DNA of 46,930 nt from Mnemiopsis leidyi (taxonomy: Eukaryota; Ctenophora; Tentaculata; Lobata; Bolinopsidae), in assembly GCA_000226015.1 (NCBI GenBank), contig JH152675.1, forward strand, positions 235,321-282,250, written 5' to 3'. Below, in pieces: positions 10,611 through 22,900 of the stretch (within the stretch, counting starts at the first letter, position 1; every line of letters starts with the position of its first letter). A program made the position numbers and the translations under genes. Under the pieces are notes generated by a model. That model was given only the letters and a program-made list of their open reading frames with translations, ran no database searches and was not told the DNA's origin.

Positions 10611-11468
10611 TTGTCGCGGTGATACCCGACTCACGCAGCTAAAGAACGTTAGACGGATATAAGCTCGTCAAATCTATAAAAGACTCGTACTCGTCATCAA
10701 GTGATGCAGAGCATTATCAGTTAATTTATTTAATTTGCAATGTTGATATAGTTTCTTCTAAAGGGTGATACCACAAGTGATTTTTATTTTATTTTTATTT
10801 TGTAACACTTGTTAGATATTCCCAAAAACATGAAATATTGTTGTATTTACTAATGACTAAAGCTGGCTTTAAATCATAACATATTGTTATGTGTTGAAAA
10901 TCTTATCTTGCATCCTGAGACCGTTAGCTTAATATAAAAAACAGTTTGTAAAAACTTAAATGCTTTGGGCCAAGCCGCCGTCCCTCGACCCCGACAGAAG
11001 GTTATCAATCTTCAACATACAACCCGGCGCCGTGCGTGCGCAAAAGGGCTCTGGAAAAAGCAAGGCCGTGTCGTTCCTTATTTCTTTTTACATAAGCAGG
11101 TGCTTACGCACGCTCTGGCATGGTGGCGCGCGCGACGTGCGCAAAGGGCTGATCTGGTAAAAGCAACGTTATTACCACATAAGGCTTGCTTTGACAAATA
11201 TTATATGATTGTAATTTATTGATAAATTTTAGATTTCAATTCAGATTTCGATTGCCTGGGTACCTCAGTCTTTATTGCCAAGGAAAACTTAGAAATTATA
11301 GTCCTGTGGGTCTGCCAGGACGCTTTTGCGTCGCGCGTCTGTCCTAATTCATAATTTCGCGCTAAGCTCGTACAGGGATTTACGTGTTTAGCAAACTTAG
11401 AAAGAGCCACGCAGCGCCCGGTAAAAATTGACAAGATGATATCCGTGAGTCGGGTATCACCGCGACAA
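10611..11468. mobile_element. MITE-like element with perfect 25-bp terminal inverted repeats
   Basis: Positions 10611-10635 (beginning ttgtcgcggtgatacccgac) are the exact reverse complement of 11444-11468, delimiting an 858-bp element. Subterminal sequence also contains inverted-looking pieces (gacggatataagctcgtc on the left; gacaagatgatatccg on the right). No transposase frame is visible inside; the longest frames, near 10960-11220, are GC-rich and repeat-derived. Immediate flanks (ctataa on the left, ggtaaa on the right) show no obvious target-site duplication. A non-autonomous DNA transposon is the best reading, family not assigned. The ends also occur at 12366 and 42735-42784. Confidence 0.75.
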
Positions 11469-11504
11469 GGTAAAAATTCATAAAATTCTAATTAAAAAAC
11501 CGAA

Positions 11505-11745
11505 GCTTGTCGAGGTGTTACTCGATTTGCCGCGCGGCTCGCAGCTTGCTGCTCTCCTGGCGAACGCTCCTAGTAGCGCGAGCAAACCCTTATGTCATTT
11601 TATTCCATTTATTCGCTTCGAATGAAGTTCAGACATTGACGAGATGATATCCGTTTAACGTTCTAACGCGAGGAGAGCAGAAACTGCGAGCCGACGCGCG
11701 GGTTCGGTTGACGAGTATTATATCCGTACTAACGTTCTAAACGAA
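11505..11745. repeat. Repeat block sharing modules with 12440-12645
   Basis: The left part (about 11528-11635, containing cgcgcggctcgcagcttgct and tattcgcttcgaatgaagtt) reappears in direct orientation at about 12550-12645. The right part (about 11638-11705, gacgagatgatatccgttta and onward) reappears inverted at about 12470-12535. The block stops at the N gap, so its full extent is unknown. I read it as fragments of the same inverted-repeat element family. Confidence 0.7.
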
Positions 11746-11755
11746 NNNNNNNNNN
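11746..11755. other. Assembly gap (10 N)
   Basis: Ten N characters. The gap sits inside the inverted-repeat island, where assembly collapse is likely, so the repeat structure on both sides may be incomplete. Confidence 1.
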
Positions 11756-12139
11756 TTTTAGACATCTAATACTCAGCAACGATAAGATTTCACAAAGAAT
11801 TTTTTACATCATTTGTCTTCTAATGCTTCCAGCTACTGTGAACATAGTTTAAAATTTTCTAATAGTCTGTAATAATGGAGTTATGGTCGATAATCTACGA
11901 ATTTTCACACGCCTATTAGGGCGTACGTTTAACATGTTTGCGTGGACTCTTGCATGTGATACGTTCAGATTTTGATCATTTTTCTTGAATTTTGCACAAA
12001 CTTGTAGTTCAAAAGATTATCTTTCAAATGGTGTAATCATTTTGTACCTTAACTTAGAATACGTCTTTGTAGATTCTCATCAAAGTCATGAGAGCTCCAA
12101 TTTCCGTACGCGCGCGCCAATTTGATCCCGGCGCACTCT
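11756..12139. other. Intergenic, no feature recognised
   Basis: AT-rich sequence between the gap and the foldback element. No gene, RNA or repeat recognised. Confidence 0.5.
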
Positions 12140-12826
12140 GGCGCGGTGATTTTGAAATAAATTGTTAATGCGCCTTATATTTGACGGGCGGCTTCAATAG
12201 TGGACGAAGCAGTGCCGAGGTTATACCCGACTGCCGACTCGTATCGCTCATCTCGTTGAATGTAACAGGGAATGTGGGCGAATAAAAAGTTCGTCGGATG
12301 AGGTTTTACATTTTAAATCGTATTGTCTGACTTTGTCTGAATTGTCGAGATGTTACCCGACCCGCTTGTCGCGGTGATACCCGACTCACGCAGCTAAAGC
12401 TGAACGAGATCATCGTTTCGTTATCGTTTCGTTAGAACGTTAGACGGATATAATCTCGTCAACCGACCCGCGCGCGGCTCGCAGTTTTCTGCTCTCCTCG
12501 CGTTAGAACGTTAAACGGATATCATCTCGTCAAGTGTCATCCGACTGGTCGCGCGGCTCGCAGCTTGCTGCTTTCCTGGCGAACCATCCTAGCGAACTCT
12601 TTTGTAATTTTATTCCATCTATTCGCTTCGAATGAAGTTTGGACAAAGTCAGACAATACGATTTAAGACCTCATCCGACGAACTTTTTATTCGCACACAT
12701 TCCCTGTTACATTCAACGAGATGAGCGATACGAGTCGGGTATAACCTCGACACTGCTTCGTCCACTATTGAAGCCGTCTGTCAAATATAAGGCGCATCAA
12801 AAACTTATTTCAAAATCGAGCGCTAC
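12140..12826. mobile_element. Foldback (long inverted repeat) element with nested TIR sequences
   Basis: The left arm, about 12140-12345, and right arm, about 12642-12826, are reverse complements over roughly 180-200 bp with few mismatches. Both contain, in opposite orientation, cgccttatatttgac, cttcaatagtggacgaagca, catctcgttgaatgtaacag and cgtattgtctgactttgtc. The roughly 300-bp centre holds a copy of the 25-bp end of the 10611-11468 element (12366-12390) and the modules shared with 11505-11745. No coding sequence. Probably a non-autonomous foldback DNA element into or beside which related elements have inserted. Confidence 0.8.
12366..12390 (+). repeat. Solo copy of the 25-bp TIR inside the foldback centre
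   Basis: Identical to 10611-10635, and followed by the same subterminal cagctaaag. A second similar start (gtcgagatgttacccgac) lies just before it at about 12345-12362. Confidence 0.85.
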
Positions 12827-14892
12827 ATTTAATTTTTGTACAAACTTTCCATGCCTCGCTCTTAAATTAGTGACATACTATTTTCATCATCAGCCTTCCA
12901 AATAAATTAGACATCAGTGATAATTTAATAAGTGCTTGACTGTACCTCATTGTACAATTGGTTATGTTGCTGAATCGCGTCGCTGTATTATTCTAAAAAT
13001 GCCTTACAAAGTTTTGCAGCTGACAATACTGAATACCTCGGGAAAAGCTTAAATTGGAACAATTGTTACGTACCTAATACGGCAAAAATCACAGAAATTG
13101 TTGGCATGTAAGTATCCACCTCAGGCTTCAGCCATATCCGACGAGTCGTATGTTACGCACATCTATTGAATGATTTTTCCGTCGCCCCAGTTATCGTCCC
13201 CCGCTCATCTTCTGCTCTTCGTTCCATTTAAATGTATTATATCTACATACAACGAATTTTTGGACAATACCGATTAGAGCAGTAACTAATACATGCATGC
13301 AAATACATTTGCTTCACGGCTCTTTCTTGCAGAGAACTGTACATGTTTTTGATAATAGTGAACAAAGATTTTAGTAAACAAAGATTCAAATTTAGGTTTA
13401 TTTTACATCAATACATATCATAGATAAACATAACACGCTGTGGCGGCTGGTCACTCGGGTTATTAACAAATTTGTTTTAATCGGCCGTGCACAGCCGCTG
13501 CCCGCACCAAGCTCAGTTGCTGTGTAAAATTTGATTTTTATTTAGTTATTTATTTATTTGCCAAACAAGCGCAGCCCGCACGCGAGGCCTCCAACTCAGA
13601 TAGGTCGCCAGCAACCCATTTGATTTCGGAGAGGCGCGGGCATGCATAGGTGACGCCGGTTCAGCAGATGGCTCCGTAACGCGAGCAGAACCATGCGCAC
13701 AGGAAGGCTTGTTAAATCTAGAGTCTGGATTTCAGGTGCTGTTATCCGCTTCACTCACGTGACTACTGCCTGGCTACGAGCAGAGCAGCAACTGTGCGGA
13801 GACAGCTAAACCAAGGACTCGAGTGCCGTGTAGCTTTTCTGGCCCCTTCCAACTGTATCCTCAAGCTTGCAACCATGTTACTCAAGCCAAGGCGCTGCCC
13901 GTTACCGAAGCTTTTCTATCCCTTTCTTACTAAGTTGTTGATGAGTAATTATTGATCATTTACTAGTCACCCGCCACGTTTAAGTCAAATAGGCGCATTT
14001 TGTCTCTTTTATTGGACAAGATATAATTATCACGAGTACAATTGTTAACGTTACTGCACCACCAAGAAATTGAACTTAACTTCATGTCGACATGAAAAAA
14101 TTTACTGACATGATAAACACCCCAAAATATTAATCCAATGAAGTCAAGTAAAAATTGTGGTAAGAATTTACTTGGTCTCTTATCTTGAGTTATCTGGGTC
14201 GTGCAGAAACTGTAAGCTCATACTTCCTGATCAGCAAGTTCCGGATATGACGCCCTGAACAAACTGACCAATCAGCAAGCCAAAAGTTAGTTGAAAAATT
14301 CGATTCTTTAGCTTTCGTCACTACTACAAAACAAAAAATTGTGTGTCCACCACAGAAGGCTCAATTGGTGACCCGACTCGTATTGATAAAATTGGCCGTG
14401 TTGCCAACTGTGAGGATGCGGTTGGTAGTCATACAATATTATTAACATCTCACAACCTAGCTTTGCTTGTATAAAGTAGATTAGTTTACGAACTTGGTGT
14501 GCTTGTAGTTGCATTAGTCAGCACGAGCGAGCGGCTCTTTAGATGTGAATTAACCAATAATATCAGCGGTGGACACACACCGCCAGGACGGCGGGATTAT
14601 TGAGCAAGCTTTACCAAATATTTGGCCGTTCTACAACTCATCGTAAGTCCCTGCCTTAAGATGTAATTAGCACGGCTCACAAATAGTGTTCCTCTTCTGT
14701 AATTCTTTATGGCCTTAAATTCCTTGTGGCCTAGACCACTCCTCTTGGGACATATGCTTAACATAGCTTGCCTGTCCTTGAAAGATGTCAAGGAAGAGAA
14801 AAGAGGACGAAACTTTGCTAAAGTGTATAAGGTTTAAACTATGAAACTTTGACCGTTTATTATATTATCATATAAGTTTTAGGCACTGAATC
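12827..14892. other. Intergenic region upstream of the UPF0489 gene
   Basis: No gene recognised. A GC-richer stretch at about 13440-13920 (for example gcagcccgcacgcgaggcct) stands out from the AT-rich surroundings and has no open frame I can assign. A minus-strand frame at 14791-14597 (64 codons) has protein-like composition but no recognisable family. The promoter of the gene starting at 14893 should lie in the last few hundred bases; I see no clear core element. Confidence 0.45.
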
Positions 14893-16427
14893 ATGGCAAG
14901 TTACATCGATGTGGGTTTGGTTGATGATCACAATGAGGCCCTCAATTTCTACTACAAGCTCATTGCAAGGAAAAAGATTCCATTCAATGGTCTCTGTTTG
15001 GTACACTTTGATAGTCATCCAGATTTAGCATTGCCCGAATCTATCCCTGTCAGCAAGGTTAGTGAATTAGTTGAAGTAAATTCGTATATTTATGTCATTG
15101 TGAGTACCACATCTCCATTCAAATGGTGATTGAATGTGACATTTGACTAAATATTTCTGAAATGTAATTTTAGGGCCTTTTAGGGCAAGTTTTAGGACTA
15201 CTTAGTCTAAGAGTAAGAACGACTAAGCCTTAAAACTTGCCGTTACCTCAGGTAACTTTAAAATGCCCTGTCATGTACCTTCAACATGTTTTTTATATCT
15301 TCTATGATCAATACCAAAATTGGACATGGTAATTGCTGTTCTTGCTTTTTACAGTTTACCGATCGTCAAGAACTTCTTGAAAATTTGACTATATCAGACT
15401 GGATTCTGCCTGCTGTGTATCAGCAGCATTTTACTTCTGTTGTATGGATAAAGCCTCCCTGGTCATCTCAAATTGTTGCTGGGGAATATGAAGTTGAGTT
15501 GGGGGTAGATGATGCAGGTTTATTAAAAACATCCTCCAAACTGCCATACTATTTATCAGATCTGAGTTTCAATGATGACCTTAAAGTTAAGAGGTATGAT
15601 ATCTTAACCATAGATTGTTATTTTTAATTGTAAAACTAAATTTTGACTTGCTCCTGTACCATAAACACTTTGGAAATATTTGTTAAGCCAGAACCTTTTT
15701 GATTAGCAATTCAAGTCACTGTGTTCAACATCTTGTTTATATTTACATTCAACTTAACCTCAGGAAATTTAAACTGCATGTGATAGAAGTTTCACATATT
15801 AACGAGGACATATCTGTTCAATGTAAAACATTAAGGAACATTCTTCAAAATCAACAGTGGTGCTTGGACTTTGACATGGACTTTTACTCTACTCAAAATC
15901 CATTTATGAACCTCCTTGGTCAAAATTTTGGCTTCATTGATAGTATCTTTCGCTACAGAGATATGGAGGACTTTTCAAAGAGTTTGCAATTCAGAAAAAC
16001 TCAGTTAGACTGCTTAAAAGAGCTTTGTAGTTCAAATGATGAAAAAATTGAACTAAGATTATCTGAAGAACAGAAAGAATTCTTCTTAAGTGAAGTTAAA
16101 CACAAGTTTCCCAAATGGCAAGACTCTACAGAAGAGGCGAAGTTGCTGGCAAAAGATGACAAATATATTACAGATCTGTTTTACATAGGCCAACAAACTG
16201 AACTGCCCCATCACTTATCTACCAAAACAGAGATAAAAACACTGCTGACCAACACAGAGTCCTTGTTGAAGTCTTTACAAAGCTCTCCAGTTGCAATAAC
16301 TCTTGCCCGGTCTGAGTATGATGAGTATTCTACTCAGGAAACCTTGGATTTTGTTCATTGCGAACTTGTTTGTTTGATTAAAAAGTTGTACAGCATCCAG
16401 TCAGACATAGAATGTCCAAAGCTGTAA
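14893..16427 (+). CDS. C5orf22: UPF0489 family protein (C5orf22-like)
   Basis: Three exons, 14893-15057, 15355-15593 and 15764-16427, with GT-AG introns and consistent phases (0, then 2), give 355 residues. Human C5orf22 is about 440, and the missing length is mainly a low-complexity insert in the middle. Conserved blocks: VDDHNEAL (10-17), HFDSHPDL (38-45), [10 protein letters not shown] near 68-77, [15 protein letters not shown] (168-182), and TELPHHLST (280-288). The HFDSHPD and DFDMDF motifs resemble metal-ligand motifs of ureohydrolase/arginase-type enzymes, but the biochemical role of the family is not established to my knowledge. The start ATG gives the conserved N-terminus directly. 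ATTAAA at 16630-16635 is a possible polyadenylation signal. Family assignment is firm; function unknown. Confidence 0.92.
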
Positions 16428-16934
16428 CATGAGCAGCACAGGGTATATAAGGATCACAATAATTGTAAAGGTTCAAACATATCTCAGTATCTGTTGAAAG
16501 TGAAAAAAATGTGTACCTCATCACATTGATTGTTTGTCTACATGTTAAATTGTTTCGGATAAGTAAATTTGAAATCCGAAGGGGGCTCAACAGGGAAAAT
16601 TGTATTGTATTGTTCACTGTCAAGTAATAATTAAATTCCTTGTTGACAGAATATCTTCAGTTGCAATGGACCATGTTAAATGGTTTGAAATGAAAAAGTA
16701 TGACTGGTGCATTTATTTGACATGCACTACATTTATTCTACGTGTACTACTATGACTAAAATAACAAATACCTCTCAATGACTTGAATAAGAAATTTACA
16801 GAATACATCTCATTCATTTTAAAACTTTCATTAAACTTACCTATTGGTGGGATAACTGTGACTACCCACAACTATGTTGATTATATATAATTTCTATGCG
16901 TTGACCTAACAATTGTTCCATAGCCATTGTAAAA
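16428..16934. other. Intergenic spacer between C5orf22-like and SPICE1-like genes
   Basis: 507 bp between two same-strand genes. It should hold the 3' UTR of the first (possible ATTAAA at 16630) and the promoter and 5' UTR of the second. AT-rich with no open frame of note. Confidence 0.5.
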
Positions 16935-19900
16935 ATGGTGCATCGAAGAGACCCATTATCCTCAAGAAGTCAGAACAACAAGGTTATTAAACGAAAACCC
17001 AGACCTCAATGGGATGTAAGTTTGTTTAACTTCAATAAATACTTGTTAAATAAAAGGTGAAGATATGTATTATTCATAAATACAGTACAGTAATCAGTAT
17101 TTTAGATCGATGGAATTTTCTTATTTTCCTGTCTTACTCTTTGTCTTACTCATTGTGTTACTGTTCGTACATTTGCTTTTAAATCGTGTTTGAGTTTTAA
17201 CCCTCTTAAAGATTGATATTCAAAGCTCATTTGTTTTCAGAGCAGTATAAATGACGTTTCATCAATGAAGCTAAGCAAAACTGAACAAGAAAAACGAGCC
17301 AAGCTGTACTCTGCAAAGCACATGGAGAAAATTAGAAATGAAATCAAGTCAATGCAGAGTAAGGCTTTCATCTTTCAGTTTTATAGAACCTAATTTCAGT
17401 TATATAGAACATAACATGTTGTAAGATAAAAACGTAAACTGTGTAAGTGTTGAGTTCAACATATATTGTGATGTGATCTCAAGTTTGCTATGTGATGTAA
17501 TCCCAAACTTAACACCCTGATGTTATTGTCTGCAGAGAAAGAGAAATCTCTCCAGAACGCTATCCACTCCAGCCCTTTTGTCGCTCACAACAAATCTATA
17601 GTGGACATGGAGGTCAACGACACTAGAACAAAGGTTTCTTTCTTGTGAAATTTTACATATTTCCACCGACCCAAAATAACGCTCTCCATTATCCATGATT
17701 CATTCGCTTATTTTATGTCTTAGATTCTTTTTCGTCGAAGAATTCGTCTTAGGCTTATCTGTATATATGATGAGGAATAATATTTTTTTGAGTGATTCTA
17801 GCCGGATCGGTACTAAGACCCTAAAATATACACACAATGTAGAATAACATATTTAAAATCATATCATAACGTCCTAGCCGGCCTCCGAAAACTAAACAGC
17901 TTTGTATGTAGACAAAACTAGAACATAAAGTAAAAATATGAGTCTATCTGCTGCATCTCACCAAATTCAGTCTCTGTCTTATTAAAGACTTTATAAATTT
18001 TAGTTTTAAAAAGCCAGTATTTCATTAAGTTACAATTAATTGCATCGAACTGCATAATTGAATTTTATTACATAATTGCATTGCATTACAGTTACAAGAG
18101 CTCCTGAATGAGACTGACCGCAAGATGGCAGAAGCGAAGGACCTGTTTGGTGACCACGGTTTCAAGTACCGGGTAATTCCGAACGTTACAAGTGCTCCTC
18201 ATTTAAAACATAGGTATGCCACTGTTCACACACACATTGCATTAATATATTATACAGTGTGCAGTGTAGTTTTTATGTTGTCGATAATGAAAAATCACGT
18301 TTTATGGTTGTGAAATTGACTGTCAAACTTGAAGAGTTAATTATATTCGATAAGTCATGATATGTTTAGTGATTATTTCCCATTTTTAGATTCTAACTAA
18401 AATAGTAAGCAACTTGGTACACAACTTGGTTCGTCTCATTGCTCAAGACCAGCCGTTCTAAAATCAAATATTTGATAAAATAGTAAGCACCGTCTTATTA
18501 CAAGTAAAACCCTTCAGGTAATTATCTGTAATTGGCCATTCACAGTCATGTAAATGTGTAATCCTGTTAAATAATGTCTGTTGTTCTTGCTATGAAACGC
18601 AAAAAAGTTAAAAGTTAGGCTGGAGAACCCGGGCATCGATCCCGGTACCTCTCGCATGCTAAGCGAGCGCTCTACCATTTGAGCTAGTTCCCCTTGTTGC
18701 AAGATGGAAATGTTATCAATATATTCCGCCGCGCGTTTGGCATATCTGCACACTTACTTAGCGGTACATGCGCATGATCAATGATAATCTTGAAGACTAC
18801 CAAGAAAACGACTCTGTTCACAACATTCTTCAGCCATTCTTAAAAGCATTACACAACTAAATAACAGCAATTATTACAAATTATCTGCTAATTACTGGTA
18901 ATTCTTTCAGTCCTATTACCCTCTCCCGGACGGTGGCTAACGATACCCCCTCACCCCCCACCGCTCTGAACGACACACAGAAACTTGGAATTGTGACTGT
19001 AGAAACTTTACCACCAGATAATAGATCTGTAGATCTGACTCGGATCAGACATTTACTCAACCAAGGTAACATCCTGGTTTTATGGGAAGAAATTTGTCGA
19101 AGATTTGAACATTATTGGAAATTTGTACACTTTATTTGATATGTGTTTGTGAAAACTAATCTTCAATGAATTGTTTGCCACTCTTCACTTAGTACTGTAT
19201 TTGTACTTAGTACGTCTCCACTTTTCCACATTAACTTCTCTCTAATTAGTAGCTGACTCATTACATTGTACACGATATATCACGCCTGAAAATCTCTCAC
19301 ACAAAAACAATGACCTGTCTCACTCCCTCACTGCATGCTAACACAAACGTCACACACACACACACAATAGGTACAAAGTAATCAGTCGGTTCTAAATCAA
19401 TTTCACAATCCTGCCTAACAGAACCTCCCTCTCTCTATATATAAGTACACACAATGTACAGTAGACAATCTGTGTCTCTGTACTCTCAGTGTCCCTGTTA
19501 CATGTGTCCAGTATTTAAATCAGAGAGTTGAGAGAGTTGAGGTATTGTTGCATTAGCATATGTAGCAGGAGCAGCTCCCTCAGTTGGAGCAGCTTCTTCC
19601 CATAACATCCTCTCTTTTCCGTTACACCGTGCCGGCAAGTTCAGCTCTCTCGTCAGAACCGTGGTGTATGTGAGAGATTTAGAGCTGGTAGCTATATAGC
19701 TAGCTAGCTCTCTTCTCTTGCTAGCTACCCTGCTCTCTTCGTTTTGTATTTGTGTTCAGGGTTTAAGTGTACTTAGCTCTGTAACTTTTTTCTTTGTCAT
19801 TCGCTACAGTTTTTGTGCTCATATTGTACACTAACTTTAAGACTTCTAAGGTCAACTCGGAGTTGGCTTGTTTAAGTCTGGTTTTAGCTTCGTTTTCAAA

Positions 19901-22900
19901 TCAGTTCTTCGGTGCCACGCAGACAAAAAACCCGCCGAAAATTTGACATTTCGTCCTTACCTACTAACTTCAACCGTCTCAACGAAGTTATCCTCCATTA
20001 CTAGTTTCAGTAACCGGTAACCTAGAATTAGTGTCCAGGAGGTCCGGTGTCCTGTGTCCCACCACCAGTCTCTCTATTCTTTCACCCCCAATCTGATCCA
20101 GGCGCCCCTCCGGATCTGGCCCCGTTACCATAACGGAGAGGAAACATGATAGTTGCCTTCTTGGTGATGTAATGAAGTTATCCCAGCTATTCTAAAACCC
20201 GCTCCCCGAACATGCCGTGCTACCTTGTTGGACAGTGTGTCCATTTAACCGTCCAATTTATTTTGTGTTGTGTGTGTGATTTTGCCGTGCCTCCTTTGCC
20301 GTTTCAATCTGTTGCTGGTGTTGTCAGCCCACATGTTTCAAATTAGATCCTGTATGTTTTTGATTCTTCCTACTTAAGCTTTGTTTGTAAAACCTATTTT
20401 CTAACTTCGTCTGCAAAGTGGATTGCGGGTCCTGGTTACGTTGTAAATTTGAAACTAGGTGTTCAGTGATCTGGCGTCGTGTCGATTCGAGAAGTAGCAG
20501 ATCATTGTCGAAACTTTTTTAAATTCTTATTCCGGTGCTTAAAATTATATCTCTATTTTTACCCAATGCCAGCGATCATACTTAAGTGAAAGCAACTCAT
20601 GTATGATTTAAACAATTCCATATTTTGATATTCTATTAATAGCTCAATCTTTTATTAGAGAAAGAGAATCTACTGTTGACGGCCCAGAATACTCTGCTTA
20701 ACTCTACCTCAGCCAATACAGCTTATTCTAAAGTAAACAAAGTTCTTGACTTCAATGAAGACATTCCCACGGTCAGTACCTTGCTTGGCTTCTGGCGTTC
20801 AAGTTTAGAATTCCTAGTTCAGTTATTCGTCTGATTATTCAGCAGAAAATATTTTCGAAATGAGATCAAATTGGCCCCCAAATTGTTATTTACAGCGAAA
20901 AAAGGTAGGCTATATTTGTTTACCCAACGTAGTTGATAAAGCCAAATTCACTGTCCAGCAAGTCAAGAATTTTTGTATTTCACACTTTCCTACATAATAA
21001 CATTTGTTCAGGTAAGAATGGGGGACAGATCGAGAAGGAAAGTGAGGATTAGTGACTCTGAGGGTGTAGATAACTTGCAACATGACAGTTCTATCTGGTC
21101 ACATGTACCTGTTGAGGTACTGCCTATATCTATCTGTACCTGTCGCGTACATTCCATTCAAGAAAGTTTGGTCAATCAAGTTTTGCAGAGATTTGATGAA
21201 ATTTACAACTTTTAGAATAACTAACGTTCACAGATAACTAACACACAACCATACACACACACACGTACACACTTACACACTCACACACACACTTACACAC
21301 ACACACACACACACTTACTCACTAACACACAACCACACAAAAACACACACACTAACAACAAGTACACGTCTCCAGGCTACCCAGGTAGTGGTGAGCACTA
21401 AACCCGACAAAAGAGACAGTTCCCTGGACTCCTCCCCACCCAGACTCAGAGAGAGTAGCTCTGAGAGTCTGGTCTCCCCTTCCAGGTAACCTGGGAATAT
21501 CTCTGTGTGTACTGTGCAGTACTTGAGTGTACTGTGCAGTACTGTATATCTGTGTGTGTTCTGTGCAGTACTGTATATTTGAGTTTACTGTGCAGTACTG
21601 TATATCTGTGTGTACTGTGCAGTACTGTATATCTGTGCGGAGTACTGTATGTTTCTGAAAATTTCCTTGGATTTCTTAAAAACATCTAGTGTTGTCTCCT
21701 CTGTTGCATGTATCTTGGGTGGAGTATGATGGCTATATTTGACATGTTGTGTTGTGCACGATTATTCCGGACTTCACCTGCATTCTGAGATGACTAGCAT
21801 TGTGTCTAAATATTTAGGACTTGTAATCTTAAATCTTAGTACCTAATTTCACTAATTCAGCATGATAACTCGTAACGATACTCACGTAGTCTAAAAACAG
21901 CTTGCCTCCAACACGTCAATCACGTTCGGTAAGATCACTAACTTTGAGCTGAAGTTGGCCCTTAAACCTCAAAGAATTTACCAAGTATTTAATATACCAA
22001 GTATCTTAGTGTCTTAAATCCTGAATAAACAAAGTGTTTGTCTAATCTTGTATGGCCAATCCTAGGAACAGTTCCACCATGATCTAAACAGTTCGATTAC
22101 CTACAATTTCTGATCTAGACTCCCTGTACTTTCCCATTAACCTTAGTAAACCAAATCACTAATGAGCAACTTTAATGAGAGTTCTCCAAGTCCAATACGC
22201 TGCCTGTCCTGTCAACAGTAACCTGGTAGTCTGTAGTACTAGCTACAACAATGACAAATATTTAGCCTCACTAAGTCCAGATCTTCAATGTTAATTTTAG
22301 TTTGGTCTGCTCTCCGTGAAGAACTGCATTTGGAGATCGCTGCAGATCTGATGCGATGTTGTTATTGTTGAAATATCGTTTTAGAATAAAGAAACAGCAG
22401 AGTTTGGAGAGGCGAAACAAAGTACGACAAGGGGACGTTGAGAATCCTTCTAGAGATGATAAATCAAGGTAAAATTAGTTTACTTAAAAACTTTTTAACT
22501 TACTTACTTTTTAACGTTTTTAAATGACCAACCTTAGAATTAATTTTTAGCTATTTGATAATTAAAAGGACATGCTCCTGTATTTTTAATCGGTACCGCA
22601 TTTTAAATGAGAATGACGCATGAATAAGAACGACGCACGACAAGTTTTGAGCGGTCGCACTGTACGCAATCATGGATTAGCAAATGTTGCTTTTTGCTGG
22701 CCCCTTGTCAACTAGCTTCCTCTGTTGAATAATGGGTGACATTTTGGAATGAGAATGAAATTTTGTGGTTTATTTGCGTTTCAGTGTGAGATATATACTT
22801 CTTCTTTCTTGCAGCAGATCTTCCTCGTTGAATTGTGAAATTGTTTCTTTAAAAAAAAACTAAATGTTGCGTATCACGGCAAAGTGCTATGATTAAACAT

